A stretch of DNA of 64,000 nt, taken from Hysterangium stoloniferum (lineage: Eukaryota > Basidiomycota > Agaricomycetes > Hysterangiales > Hysterangiaceae). Shown here in pieces: positions 42,801 through 55,340 of this stretch. Each line of letters opens with the position of its first letter. The first letter of the stretch is position 1. The notes beneath the pieces were generated by a model, which was not told the DNA's origin, made no database searches, and was given only the letters and a program-made list of their open reading frames with translations. A program made the position numbers and the translations under genes. The stretch is taken from NCBI GenBank assembly GCA_015178975.1, contig WHVD01000024.1, positions 744,001 to 808,000 on the forward strand, given 5' to 3'.

Positions 42801-44433
42801 GGCAATAATAACAGCAACTCTGGCACTAATACTGGCAAATTGAATTCTGATCAGAAGAAAGACAAGAAATCCAATAAGGAAAAACCCACCATGGAGTCGA
42901 AAAAAGAGTAAACAACCCTCTGGAATCTGCATAGTCAGAGGGTTGCATTGACTCTCCATGTTATTGATTCTGATTAGGAATTCCAGACAATTGCCACCAG
43001 CATCAATTTTTTGACTTTGAGGAAACATGTAAGCAAAGATGATGCACCAGATCCATTAAACCTGGCAGAGGGTGGCACAAATGGCCTTGGGAGTTGCTAC
43101 ATATCCAGAGCAGAATATTCCATCCCAAAGTTGGGGCAGTGAATGTGAAGGGATGCTGAGGTGGCATGTCCTGAAATGTAGAAGCTAGTTGAGGCTGCAC
43201 ATAGGTGTGCAAGCAGAGTGGGTGGCTGTGGTGGTTGAAAGTGATAATTCTGTTCAGATGATACATAAGCCAATTGTTTTTGATGGAAAACAGCAATATG
43301 AGAGGCCATAGCTTCCTATTGAGCTGTTGGCTTAAGCAAATATAAAAAAGGTTGGATGCAGTTAAGTGTAAATCACCATAGCTGTACATACACCCATTCC
43401 ACATTCCACAGTATTGCTAACATTGATGTCATCACTACAAGTGGCAATGTTGGTATAGGTGGAATTCTCAGGGCTCAGACAGTTGAATTGGTATTGACCA
43501 TGTCCCTTCCAAATAAAACATGAAATATTCAGTTGGCATTTGGTTGTACTTCCATGTGGAGTAGAAAATGCCTCAGCATTGTAGTTCTTGCTAGGAATAG
43601 ATACAATGTGAGGGCCTAACTTATGAGATTATTCATTGAGTAAACAACTAATAACATAGTCAAGTGTGAGTTGTTCCAGTGGACTGCATCTAAGCTGATG
43701 ACAAACTTGTCATATGCCTCATCATACCATTGGCCATTGGTAAATACCAAAATTTTTCTTCATCTTCATGAATTTTCAGCCAGTGACAGATGGTATTATC
43801 AATGTCAGTGGTTGGAGGGGTAGTTGCATGGCTGAGATGCTGTGCAGCATGCTTTACTGAGGCAATTCAATGTGACATACTTTGCAACTTGTCTTTTTTT
43901 ATGGTAATGAAATGGAAACAAAGAACAAGTGGAGATGCAAATCTTCGGACAACATGGACCTGACACAAGTTTTCCCAAGAGATGACTGGGTCACTTTTAT
44001 GGAGGTGAGGAATTTGTTCTGGTTCAACGCTGAGAGTGAGTTCTGATTGTTCAAGTTGTTGTTTTTGGATAAATGTGCAGACCAGTTTCGAAGGGTAGGC
44101 CGCTAACAGTGTCATTGCGGCAGGCCGGGGTCGAAGCCAGGCAAGCCCTATGACATCGGAGTTAGTAACCCAATATTGACGTCCTGCAAAGAAATGTACA
44201 GAGGTGTTAGTCTCTAACTTACGCAATATATAGGATACTAGACAACTCATTGCGTACTAATTTTGAAAATTCCTGAAGGTATGTCGAATTCCCGGGGGTG
44301 GGTGCTGACGCAGTTGTACCTCAGTTACGGGACTGAAGAAATTGCGTTAGATGAGACCAAAACAAATGAGAATGCTACATACTTCAGCAGTCAGGAATTG
44401 CAAGCAAGGCCTTGCATGGATGCCCCATTTCAC
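39842..44433 (-). repeat. Right arm (4,592 bp) of the large inverted duplication
   Basis: Exact mirror of 24726-29317 (paired positions sum to 69159) apart from the three CpG sites listed there. The inner edge joins the gypsy fragment at a shared AGGTGGAGG-like stretch. The outer edge (44433) joins sequence ACACTTCTTCACAT that recurs at 62842 and, less closely, at 56500, so the outer side has gene A tail on the left arm but right-half repeat DNA here. Confidence 0.97.
40076..41048 (-). pseudogene. Helitron N-terminal protein, mirror copy in right arm
   Basis: Same protein as at 28111, but with CGA where the left arm has TGA, so the frame is open from MDQTPERDREEERRQHRAQL (41048) to the shared TAG at 40076. 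It keeps the GSAAS repeats and the Pro/Gln region. It lacks everything from the zinc finger on, because the duplication ends at 39842. It shows what the left copy looked like before the nonsense change. Confidence 0.88.
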
Positions 44434-44463
44434 ACACTTCTTCACATATCGTGAACCTTCACC

Positions 44464-45650
44464 TTGGATAAGAGAAAAGTAAGTCATGGTCATGGGAGGC
44501 AGACTCACTTACCAGCTATGGAACCATTACTGGATATATTGCACACTTGGTTTGGATTCACGCTAGATATCTCAAAGTTCCCATATCAGAAGATCACAGA
44601 CCCAACACTCCAGTGTATGCCTTGGGGGGATGTGAGGAGAAACCTGGCAAACACTGAATCCTCCATTGGGGATGAATATAAGGATGCAATTGGAGATTTT
44701 ACAGACTTGCTACTGGTGGATTGTAATCCACCAGGGAGTATTTGGGATCTGAGCCCCCTGTGCCCATGGCCTTTGTTGGAAAAATTGACCTCTCAAGATC
44801 TTGTCTTCAAATTGGTGAACAACAAGCCTTACTACTTCCTCAATGACAGCATACATGGAATATGGCAAATCATGACACAAGGTGCAGCATCAGCACTACA
44901 GTGTCTTCGAGTGTGCAAACATTGTCGAGAGGATCTGGCATGCCATCTCCTTGATAGAGGCATTGCATTCACTACTTGGATCCCTTCTTCCATCCCTTTT
45001 ATCCCCCCTTATCCCTAAGGCCCACCTCCACCCAGCATTCATAGCATCGGACTTGGGTGGTGTGACATGTCATACAAACCCGATGCAGTTGATTACATGG
45101 CATACCAAGAACAGCGAGACGTTCTTCCATCACCCTCGTATGCACACAGCTCTTCTCAGAGGTGGTATCATATGGTGTGTTGCAATGCAGAGTATATCTC
45201 AGGACATTGTGCTTGCGGGTCCTACTGATGAGGTGTTCACACATGGCCAAGCCTTTCAAACATCAGATGGCACCTACTGGTGGGACAACAACCTTTCAGA
45301 GGATGAGCTAAACGTCATGTGTGGGGTATACAAAGTGTTCACAGGTAAATCATAGCTCACGCTTTTTTTTTGTCTCTGTTCCATCTAATTTTTATGTACA
45401 GGGTCTGGTCAATAGGTTGCAGATATGTCATGGTGGCCAAAACCTGCAATATGGCAAAGGGGTAATTTGGATGTTGGATACTGGTCACATGCTTGCAAAG
45501 AGTGGTTTTCAAAACTGGCTTACCCTGGGTCTGCTAATGTAAGAAGTGCTAAGAAGTGGGGCTCTTCCTTGGTATTGTCGAGGAAACAAGGAAAGCTGGC
45601 TACTAAGAACCCAAAGCTTGTGGAAAGGTGTATTTTACACAAAGAGTAGA
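44464..45650 (+). pseudogene. Broken copy of an Agaricomycete-wide hypothetical protein
   Basis: The plus strand reads EPLLDILHTWFGFTLDISKF, CKHCREDLACHLLDRGIAFT (to about 45000), then in the next frame HPRMHTALLRGGIIWCVA, VLAGPTDEV and ELNVMCGVYKVFTG. An intron of about 58 nt (GTAAATCATA ... TGTACAG, from 45345) leads to an exon with VADMSWWPKP, LDVGYWSHACKEWF and LRGG-like motifs. I recall this order from a large family of mushroom hypothetical proteins of unknown function. Breaks: a frame change in the C/T-rich run near 44990-45015, and a TAG (GSGQ-stop-VADMSWW) at the start of the last exon. It starts 30 bp outside the right arm of the inverted duplication. Confidence 0.75.
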
Positions 45651-46327
45651 GGTCATTGTTCTACCTGGAGATTTTCTGATTCATGAAATTCAACTTCTAA
45701 TAGAATTGCTCATCTTTGTAATACAGTAGGTCACTGCTCTCCATATCAGTGACATTAATACATCGTGCATACATGAAGTATAAGTCAGGCCCACAAGGAT
45801 TAGATAGTAAAGTCTTGTCGTGTATCTTGTGCACTGTGCAGGCAATGGGGAGGCAGAGTGTGTGCAATGGTTCGCCAATGGTCTGGCAATGGGTGGGCAA
45901 TGGGTGGGCAATGGGTGGGAAATTAGTTTAAGGTCTTTACAAAAATTAGGGTTTTATTTTATTTTTAAACCTATGTTCAAACTTGAGGTTTCTATAAGGG
46001 GTAAACATTTGTCTGGACTTAGAATACAAACTCTGGTAAAAGTGTGTCCTAAACAACAATTTCGCATCACATCTAAACTAGAATTAAAAGGAGTTGTAAG
46101 TGTATAAGTTTGGAGCCTAATTATACCTGAAGTATATAGTCTTAGGTTTAGATGTTGCTTTCCACAGATATCCACACTTTGAGTTTACATTCTTACTTGA
46201 ACTTACTGTATGTCTATAATTGAAGTAATAACTGAGTTCAAATCCATTTTAGGACTTAAAGTTTTGTAAACAGGTTTAGATAATATTTTAGTGCCGCCTT
46301 AAATGTTGTAACTCCTGATGTGTCATA
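45651..46327. other. AT-rich spacer with a short tandem repeat
   Basis: No gene was seen. CAATGGGTGGG is repeated three times at 45887-45919, inside a wider GGCAATGG-rich stretch (45840-45925). Confidence 0.5.
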
Positions 46328-46692
46328 AGGTTTAAGGTTCACAGCACCAACTTGAAGGCAGCAGCCAGGAAGCATCGCTCTTGACGGCATTTATATTATC
46401 CATGGCAATGTTGCTTCTTTAATATCAGAAAAGTCGCTTTTCTTTCATCTATGATGCTCAAGAACGCCAAAAATACTATACTATGGGGTGAGAATCCACT
46501 AAACTATTATTAGATGCTGTGGGACTCCAGCGGGAGGCGTAAGAAAGTAGTGAGATAATTTAGTACACTGGAGCCAATATGGTTCAAGGAAGGTGATGGA
46601 CGAGGGAAGGCAAGTATGAACTGCTGTGAATACTGTGTAACCACGGCCACAAGCTGTACCTTGGTGGAATTCACTCTCCGACTGACTGTGCA

Positions 46693-46699
46693 ATAAAAG
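46693..46699 (+). promoter_or_regulatory. TATA-like box of gene B copy 1
   Basis: ATAAAAG lies 47 bp before the ATG. The box and the following CGACACCCC / TTCGAGTCTAA are kept in copies 2 and 3 at 48 and 49 bp. Confidence 0.55.
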
Positions 46700-46739
46700 T
46701 ATGACACCCCCTTCGAGTCTAAGTACGACTTACCCACCA

Positions 46740-47138
46740 ATGTCTACTTTCAACGAGATGATCCTGGGGAATCATAATTTGGCAACAGCTGAGTCGCACC
46801 TTGAAGGCGTTGAGGAACTACCACCCTTAGTTTCCCCAGGTGTATTGAGCTCAGCGCAGGACAAGATCAATGAGGCATGGATGAGGAAAAGATTCCGGTT
46901 GAAGCTCAGGGAACGATGGAGCTGTAACGAACCAGGTCATGATCTATGTTATTGGGCCCCCGATAACGAGCAGCACATACAGCTGTCCGCAAACCATATA
47001 GAGGTTTGGGTTGACGAGTTGGTGAGGAAGGTATACTGCTATTTCCTTGGGATCTGTGTCACATCGATCACATTTCAGTGTCAAGGAGAAACGAGCTACC
47101 ATGACCCACCCACTGTTGTGAAGATATCCACCAACTGA
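46740..47138 (+). pseudogene. Gene B copy 1: exons 1-2, rest inverted
   Basis: ATG at 46740 (MSTFNEMILGNHNLATAESH) opens a 97-codon exon with an intact frame: VEELPPLVSPGVLSS, RKRFRLKLRERWSCNEPGHD, LCYWAPDNEQHIQLSANHIE and VWVDELVRK. A 48-nt intron (47031-47078, GTATACTG ... CATTTCAG) leads to CQGETSYHDPPTVV, then the copy breaks. The pattern CxxPGHxxCY ... H...L...HIEVWV looks like a metal-binding module of a kind I recall from Agaricomycete hypothetical proteins; no function is assigned. About 410 bp upstream (46328-46739) is shared with copies 2 and 3. This is the only copy with an undamaged exon 1. Confidence 0.6.
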
Positions 47139-47995
47139 CAATGACGCTATATGCATATTTGTGTCGTCCACTAACACCTTCAATACAGCTCCAGCAATAT
47201 CTCGAAACCATGCATCTTCATGGATGCAACACACTAGAAGCCGTATAGGATCCTCCTCCAAGTAAACTCGTTGTCGGTGATATTGTCTGTTATGGTTTTG
47301 GCGGGCGGGATGAAATGATGTGACGTCGCAACGCACAGTTGTAACAATTCAATGAAACCTTTAATCGCCGTGAGCTCCTCTACAGATAGTTGATGCACGT
47401 GGCAGATCGCTTCCACGATATACACAAGGCCGACAATGGGTGAGGGATTCTGATATGTCAGAGAACCGGCGATGTTTATGATAAATGTTGATGCAGCCTC
47501 ATCCAAGTTGGTGTGCAGCGGCGACTTAAAACGTTGTAAAGTGATGACGTAATCGCAGTTGACACGTGTCTATCTCCCCAATGACCGCCGGGACACCATA
47601 TAAAGGCCGAACCCAAAGAGGCCATAATGTTCCCCCGCTGTATACGAGAGGAAAACACTGGGAAGTAATTTAAAACCATCTGTGCTCATTTCCGAATTTC
47701 AGTCGGGTAGACATGACGCTTTGTTATCCCTACCTCAATGAATCAACACTCTCTTGAACTAGTATACCCAGTCTTGGCAGCGTCAAATACGTTTGTAGAA
47801 ACTTGTTAAAGGCCCCGTCTTCTCGATGCAATCGATTTCCTTGTATATTGTCAGCTTTACCATCAGCGAAGCTGTCTTGGCACTGTGGAGGACTTTCATC
47901 CCGACCTTCTCCATACCGACTCCACAGTAATACCCGGGGCTAATTTCAACACTTGAAGATGTATCAAGACACCGTGATGTCATTCCCCAGTCCCT
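47139..47995 (-). repeat. Gene B later exons, inverted next to exon 2 of copy 1
   Basis: The minus strand carries, from 47990 downward, DTSSSVEISPGYYCGVGMEK and KTASLMVKLTIYKEID (exon 2 end), ITSSLYNVL, YIVEAICHVRQLSVEELTAI and CCIHEDAWFRDIAGAVLKVL. It is the reverse of 60480-61360. The inversion point lies right after YHDPPTVV at about 47138. Confidence 0.65.
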
Positions 47996-48500
47996 GGTAT
48001 GACTGGGATATGGGCTGAGGTTGGATGGGTCCTATCAACGTTTGGACTGAGACTTAGCGAGGCTGCAATTGACGGCAGCCTTTCACGTGTGGGGAAGACA
48101 ATGAGGAATACCAGAGCTCTCAAGGTAGACTTCATTGTGTTGAAATCAGTTCTCGAAGCTCATAAGAATCATAAGGAAAGACAAATATAATTTCCGTGTG
48201 ACCTGTGTCTCGTAGGAGGCAAACGGATAGTGCAATTATGAGAAACCTATTCTACCTATGTGTTCCCTGAGAACACTAGCTGTGTGGAAACAAAGGATTA
48301 TGCTACAATCAAACAAAATGGGGCGGTACATTGCTGGCGTAGAACCTTGTGCATGCTCGTACAGCCCTATACTCTAATAAATTGAGCTATGTCAGTGTCG
48401 AACATAAACGTCCTTGGTTGTGTTGGGCATATCCCGGTTTGTATTAACTGAACACCTTCTGTCAGATAGGCTTATAATAGTCCATCTCTCTGATTGCAAT
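47996..48500. other. Unassigned DNA
   Basis: No gene was seen. A 63-codon ORF (47999-48190) has no support. Confidence 0.3.
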
Positions 48501-51480
48501 GTTTCCCCCCAGGCTCACACTATTAATGCATGGAGAATGCTCTCCGAAGTGGCCATGACAAGGTATGTAGAACAATGATTGTGACCCACCCGTAGCTTGA
48601 CCTATTCCCGGAAGAGCTCTTCTGGTATTTCAAGATTCACCGTGCTGGGCTATGGGTATCCGTGCCCCTTGTCTGCCATTTTACCACCCCCTTCATTATT
48701 AATCACTTCACTATCCTTTAAACTCCAAAAAATCTCTGAAACAACCTCTCTTCATTCCCACACGATAGTCATTCATCAAATTTCTGAGTTTGTTGCCGGA
48801 ATCCATCCTTTATTTCTCATTTTTGATGATTTGTCAGTCTGGAAATCAATGAGCCACTCTGAGTCCATACAAAATTCTAAGCTGATCGGTATAACAACTT
48901 GGGAGGAAGCTATAATGTTGCCAAGGTAATGCATCCTAATGATGACTCTGGAGATAATCTTCAGTGCAGCAGGATAACATCAAACCTTTTTGCTCCCAAT
49001 GTCTTTGGAATAAATAATAAGCAATCCTCATCACCAATGCACCCCACACCCGCAGTGAGCACAAGAACATGACTTTATGCATTCTCACCCCGAATAGAAT
49101 AATAGTTTCCAGTGAGATGCATACATCTAGTCATACAATATATTTAATGATAAGTTACAAATGACGAGTCCTACAATTTCAATGGTATCATCCACTCAGT
49201 GTTCGTCACGGACTCAGCACAGGCCTGTAATAAGGATAAGAAGTGATGTATGCGCTCTGAAATTCCCTCAAGCTACGCACGCTTATACATGGTTAATTGT
49301 CCTACAAAGCCGACTATGAGATCCTCCTCTTCATTTGTTCCAAGTATAGCGGCGATATCTCATCAGAAATTCTGTTCCATCATGGAGCAGGAGGTTCATC
49401 AAATCAAACCGTGTGTTTCCAACTCTGATATGGGGTTAGGAGATTCTATTCATACATCAGTGAAAGGTGGGGCACCATAAAAAGGAAGGGAGGGCCGGGG
49501 GAAACTACATATTCAAGACACTCAACGATGAACTGGTTGTTGATGTGCTGTGCATTGTGTCTTGATGTCGTGATGTGTAAGGGGAAAAAAAAAGACTTGG
49601 GATGGCATTGAGATCGTGAGCTGCGGTGCATGGGAATTTCGGGTCAGATGGTCAAGATATTAGCTTCGGCGCAATCCTAATTAGTCTTTCCCCAACCGAC
49701 AACTGCGGCCAATATGGACTCATTTGAGTGAGAATTAGAGAGGTGAGATAATTTAATGTGCGAATGTAGAGCAATGGTGGATGAGAAAAAATACAGAATA
49801 TAGTGTAAAAAGGACTCCGTGTGCCAAGAAAAATCATTCCTCTGGTTAATCAATAGCGTATTGTCATTGAAGAAGGTATGCAAGGCGAAAAAACTCAGTA
49901 AATATTTTGTTGGAAAATTATGATGAACCCTGAAGGCTGGAGCATTGATGTCCCTGTCCTCTATAACGATCTTAGAACCAGCTCCAGAAACATCCTCGAA
50001 ACTACCAATTTCTTTGGATGCGACATATGAACAGCCCTATCTGGTGCTGAAGTGCATAGACAAGAAACGTTGTTCTTCATTTTTTTCAGTAAGTGGTGTA
50101 TTTGGGGCTAATTGAGGCTTGTGACAGGACAAATCACGGTTGTAACCATTCTGGAAAGCCACCTCAAATGACAATGAGTTCGTTCACAGACAGGTCAGGC
50201 ACGTAGCATGTACTTCCTACGATGAATGGAAAGGGGACAATAAATCCAGTGTCTTATACTTCAAAAGGATTAAAGCACGATATATGTCGGGGGGTGTTTG
50301 TAAGGCAAACGTAGATCCAACCTCATCCCACTTGGTAGATGTGATTATGGACTCATAGAGTAATGATGTACTTGCAGCTGACGGCTGACACAGTATGTGA
50401 AAGCATCACAAGTATAAGTTTGACAGAATGACCTGTGATTCTTGACCTCATATGGTCAATATTCTGCCACAAGTCAAACAAAATCTTCTAGCCTCGTTCA
50501 GGCATTTGACCAGGGTATGTGGGTCTACCGCTGATCGCGAATATATCTCGTAAGTATCACATCATTGAGTAGAAGCTGCAGAGCTCGCGGCGATGGGGAA
50601 AATGACTGTATACGCTCGTAATTAACCTAAATGAAAATATGGTAACAACTATGATAAGTTTTCCAATCCGGCTATAAAGCGCGTCAAACCCAGGGGAAGG
50701 GCAATTCTTGTTGGGTGCATTACTCTATAGACATGTCTATAAGTTGTGGAAAGTATACAATATATACGAGTAGATGAAGTTACATTGATATTATTAAGCT
50801 ACTGTAAAGTACGGTATAGCCTAGTGCGAACTATACTACTAGTGCGAACTATACTATAAACTACGAATGTGTTGGATTTCAAGCATCATCGGTGTTCTTT
50901 GGATATCATTTTACCATAGTCTTTTTGTTTGCCATTTTCATTGTTTACCCCGTTTCCATTGTACTCCACGCTTTATGATTTTATTGTCATATGAAGAAAA
51001 TTTCCCTACACCATTGCAAGGGAGCCCGGCTCCGATCATGGTCAACGCAACGTCGTTGCTGACAATTTGTGTTATCATGGATTTCGTTCACAAGATGAGG
51101 TGTGATGGAGCGACGCACTGTTATAACGAGAATTCGAAGTAGCCTCAGATTTCGCCTACAGACAGCTGACGCACGTGGCAGATTGTTTCCACGATATACG
51201 CAAAGCCCGCCAATGAGTGAGATATCTTGACTATCAAAGGATGATAAATTTCGGGCGACTTGTATGATAAAGGCTGTCAACATCATCAAGGTTCGTGTAA
51301 TTAGTGGGTTGGTGACCGGATTATAAAGTGATGACGTCATTTCAGTTGAGGGATTACCTCTTAACTGACCAATCGATGTCAGGACACCGTATCACGGTAG
51401 AACCCAAAGGAAGGAACAGGCGACGACAACTAACGTTCAAGAGGCCCAAGGATCTAGTCGATGAGGTCTCTAATATTAGA
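48501..51480 (-). pseudogene. Gene C copy 1, reverse orientation
   Basis: The reverse complement of this 3-kb stretch follows 56820-59560 in order: 51480-50860 (LYNPVTN, RNL, ICHVRQLS frames), 50480-49920 (reverse of 57530-58000) and 49735-48501 (reverse of 58140-59560, including the segment matching SGSSDPEFACNA). Gene C is a diverged paralogue of gene B with the same exon order. Coding frames are short and broken. About 50500-50859 is less well matched. The two copies are an inverted pair about 5.3 kb apart. Confidence 0.55.
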
Positions 51481-51519
51481 TTGAATCAAATGAATTCTTC
51501 GCGACTACTCTAAATGAAA

Positions 51520-52470
51520 TATTTCAAACATGACATGAATGGAAGAGAATAATTTTAAGGAATTCGCCCAAAACAATGGCTCGCGCGGTGTGACGGCCCT
51601 CGGATTATTCCTGTCAATTGAACACTGACCTGAAGGTCAGATGAGCCTGAACGAGACATGTATCGAAATCGCTACGGTGGAGGCCCTTGTCAGACTTTCC
51701 GCGATCCCTTATTTAAAACAAGTGTCGTTCATTATTCTGAAGTCGGTCTAGGCACGGCTAGTGCCGCCAAATGTATTCAACACATGTGTGGGGACAACTG
51801 CAGAGCCCAGGGAGATACTGAAAAGCGACTATATGCGTTCTTACACAGGGTCAAATCATATATCGATTTAACATCTACACCCCCGGCTCTAGCGTGAGGT
51901 GTGACGGCATTATGGGAGAGAAATTAAAAGGAAGTGTGTCCAATTGATGGTTGAAGACCTTTGTCAGAGCAACCATGTTGCTGTAACACTAATATGGCCT
52001 GCCGATACACGAGTGGAAGGTGTGCCGACGACGCATAAGAAGGAATTGGCGGTGAGAACGAGGTCTTGGAAGGGAATCTGGCATCCTTCGTTGATTGAGC
52101 CACGGATCACATCACAACGTGGAAGGAGAGAAACGAGAATTGGAATGGTATCGAGGCTTCGCACTGTGGTACTCGCGGATTCGGGCTCGGAAGATCCAGC
52201 TATCAGCTTCGGAGTCAACGCGATGATGATCTCCCCACCCAACAGGAGATCCGAATCTGGAATCGTGTGTGTCAGAATCAGGCTGGCAGGAAGGTTTCAT
52301 AGGTGGATGTAAGATGGTGCTGGAAGGTCAAATATTGTGAACGTACCTTACGATGGGCCCAATGAACGATGGCACAACATTCAGCTGGTGGATGTGATCG
52401 GTGAGAAGCGTGCTGTCGCCGAAGAATGTTTTCAAGGAGTAAATACTCCAAAATAGGGAATGTGATGTTC
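51520..52470 (-). pseudogene. Gene B 3' part (copy 4), reverse orientation
   Basis: The minus strand reads from 52470: NILRRQHASHRSHPPAE (the other frame gives the family LLTDHI.QLNVV), and LTPKLIAGSSEPESASTTVR and LDTIPILVSLLPRCDVIRGS (52242-51964), then untranslated family sequence to 51520. It lies just 5' of gene C copy 1 on the same strand, repeating the B-then-C order seen on the plus strand at 53-59 kb. The front exons are missing. Confidence 0.6.
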
Positions 52471-52797
52471 TCAAACGACATAAATATATATATTCGTCGA
52501 TGAACAGAGACGATAGTACACGATAGTGACGGTAGTTAAAAACGATAATGAAAAAACTACTATGCGCGTTTATCCTATTTATATCACGGAGTGGATACTA
52601 AATATTAAAGGTCCGTTGTGGTAAGTAAGCCTCACCAGGCTTACAACACGTTTCACAAAGTTCAAACCGCTTGATATGGCAAGGGCGAATGGGGAAACCA
52701 CATTGCTATAATAAACTCGAGTCGATTATGAAGTGACCTGGGTTTCTTCTCGTTGAAATTTTGGACAAATTAAACAGGCAGCGCGCAATCTTGCCTG
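52471..52797. other. Unassigned DNA
   Basis: No gene or repeat was recognised between the reverse copy 4 and the start of gene B copy 2. Confidence 0.3.
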
Positions 52798-53162
52798 ATC
52801 AGGCTCAAGGTTCAGAGCGCCAACTTGAAGGCGGCAGCAGGAAGCATCGCTCTTGACAGCATTTATATTATTCATGGCAATTTCACTTATTGAATATTAG
52901 AAACGCATTTATTTCAACTGTGATGCTCAACAACACCCGAAATCCTAATCTATGGGGTGACGATCGACCAAACTACTATTAGATGCTGTGAGACTTCAGC
53001 GGGAGGCGGAAGAAAGTAGTGAGGTAAGTCATAGCACTGAGGCCTCTGTGGTTCAAGGAAGGTGAGGGTACTACGAAGGCAGGGATGAACTGCTGCGAAA
53101 CCTAGTTAAGCACCTCCATAAGGGGGTGCCTTGGTGGAATTAACTCTCCGAGTGACTGCGCC

Positions 53163-53169
53163 ATAAAAG
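53163..53169 (+). promoter_or_regulatory. TATA-like box of gene B copy 2
   Basis: ATAAAAG, 48 bp before the ATG at 53211, in the conserved CGACACCCCTTCGAGTCTAA context. Confidence 0.55.
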
Positions 53170-53210
53170 CGCGACACCCCTTCGAGTCTAACTACGACTT
53201 CTACCCGCCA

Positions 53211-55340
53211 ATGTCTACTTTCAACGAGATGACGCTGAGGAATCACGGTTTGGAAACGGCTGAATCGTACCTGGAGGGCGTTGAGGAACTACCACCCTCA
53301 CCTTCCCCAGGTGTATTGAGTTCAACGCAGCAGGACAAGATGATTGAGGTGGTGATGAGGAAAAGATTTCGGTTGAAGCTCAAGGAACGATGGGGCTGTA
53401 GCGAACCCGGACATGATTTATGTTATCGGCCACCCGAGGACGAGCAGCACATGCATTTGTCTGCAAACCATATAGAGGTTTGGGTTGACGAGTTGGTGAT
53501 AAAGTATGATGCCATTTCGATGTGATTCGTGAAACGTCCTGGGCATTTAAGTGGTAAGAAGAAACGATTTACCATGACCCACCGACTGTTGTTAATATAT
53601 CTGGGATATCCAGCAACGCGACAGCCAACCTCAGCCCATATCACAGTCATGCCGAGGACTGGGGAATGGTCTCACACTATGTCGGGACATCTTCAAGGAT
53701 TGAAATTGGCCCCGGGTATTACTGTGGAGTCGGTTTGGAAAGGGTTGGGATAAAAGTACTTCACATTGCTAAGACAGCTTCGCGATCAGGACAGTATACC
53801 AGCAAATAACGAGTCGAGTGGATCAAGACGACGGGGCCATTAGTAAGTTTCTACACCAGTATCTCACGCCTCGAAGACTGGGAAGACTAGTTCAAGAGAG
53901 TGTGGATTTATTGAGGTAGGGATAACTCCGCGTCAATCTTGAATACACTCGAAATACCGACGTTTTCGCAGACCCACATATCCATTTCACATTCGGAGAA
54001 GAGCGGCGACGGTTTTAAACAGTTTCACGGTGTATGTCCCGCGGAGTGGGAAAGGTCACACTACTCAGCTTATGGCATCTTTGGCTTCGGCCTTCTTATG
54101 GTGTCCCGGTGTCTATTACTCAGATAGAGACGCATCACCTGCGATTACCTCATCACTTTACAACGCTTTAGTCAAGTCACCGCTGCACACTTTTTGATGA
54201 GGTTGCATCAACATTTATCGTACACATCGCCCGTTATTCAACAGCATTTGATCATCCCTTCCCCGTTTTCCGCCTTGTGCATATCGTGGAAGCGATCTGA
54301 CACGTGCGTCAAGTATCTGTAGGGGAACTCACGGCGATCAGAGGTTGGGCTGAATTCTGGGTACAACCGTGCGTCGCGACATCACATGACTTCATGCAGC
54401 CCACCAAAACCATAACAGACAATTGTTGGAATACGAGCGTTACATAAGTTCGTAACACATATTCCTTTTGTTCTTTGTTCTTGGTTTCTTTACTCCCATT
54501 GTTCAATCCCTTTTTGTTGCCCCATTTGATATTCTATTGTTTAGCAGACATATATAAGTAGCCTAGTGTTCATGTATCTACTCATTCGTTTGCCTAATCT
54601 TACTACAAGATATACGCACAAACGGAATTTATACACTGCTCTTATAGTTCATTCGGAGCTTCTATATTTTATTTCAACAACAACGTCACCCAAGACGAGT
54701 TTACTTGTATGAAGAGCCTATACGGCTTTTCGTGTGTTGCATCCACCAAGAGGCATGGTTTCGGGATGTTTCTGGAGCTGTATTGACGGTTTTAGTGGAC
54801 GACACAAATATGAATATAGCATCATTGTCACATCAGATTGATTTGAGGACATCAAATTCCCTATTTTGGAGTATTGACTGCTTGAAAACCTTCTTTGACG
54901 ACAGAACGCTTCTCACAGATCACATCGACCAGCTGAATGTCGTTTCTTCGTTGATTGGGCCCATCGTAAGGTACGTTCGCAATATTTTCCCTTCTAGCAC
55001 CGTCTGACATTCGCCTATGAAACTTTCCTACCAGCCTGATTCTGACGCACAAGATTCCAAATTCGGATCTCCTCGATTCTGGTGAGGGCATAATCGCGCT
55101 GACTCTGAAGTTGATAGCTGGATCTTCCGAGCCCGAATCCGCGTGTACCACAGTGCGCAGCCTCGATACCATCCCCATTCTTGTTTCTCTTCTTCCACAG
55201 TGTGACATAATGTGCGGCTGGACCAATGACAAATCCATCAGTTCCCACCTTGAGCGTTTGGATTACACCGTGCGTTCCTTCCTTTGTGTCGTCGCGACAC
55301 CGTCTACTCGTGTGTCGGTAGGGTTTAATTAGACACCCAT
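53211..55340 (+). pseudogene. Gene B copy 2, all recognised exons in order
   Basis: Exon 1 53211-53503 (MSTFNEMTLRNHGLETAESY, RKRFRLKLKERWGCSEPGHD, HIEVWVDELV), a 48-nt intron 53504-53551 (GTATGATGCC ... CATTTAAG), exon 2 with DWGMVSHYVGTSSRIEIGPG and YYCGVGLERVGIKVLHIAKT, a diverged middle (54180-54420, HIVEAI.HVRQ), then CCIHQEAWFRDVSGAVLTVL near 54735, LLTDHIDQLNVVSSLIGPIV near 54910, and LTLKLIAGSSEPESACTTVR with LDTIPILVSLLPQCDIMCG near 55100-55220. Exon 1 is one base out of phase relative to copy 1. About 280 bp at 54420-54700 is unique to this copy. The function is unknown; the helical, leucine-rich style would fit a repeat-helix scaffold, but that is a guess. Confidence 0.55.
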
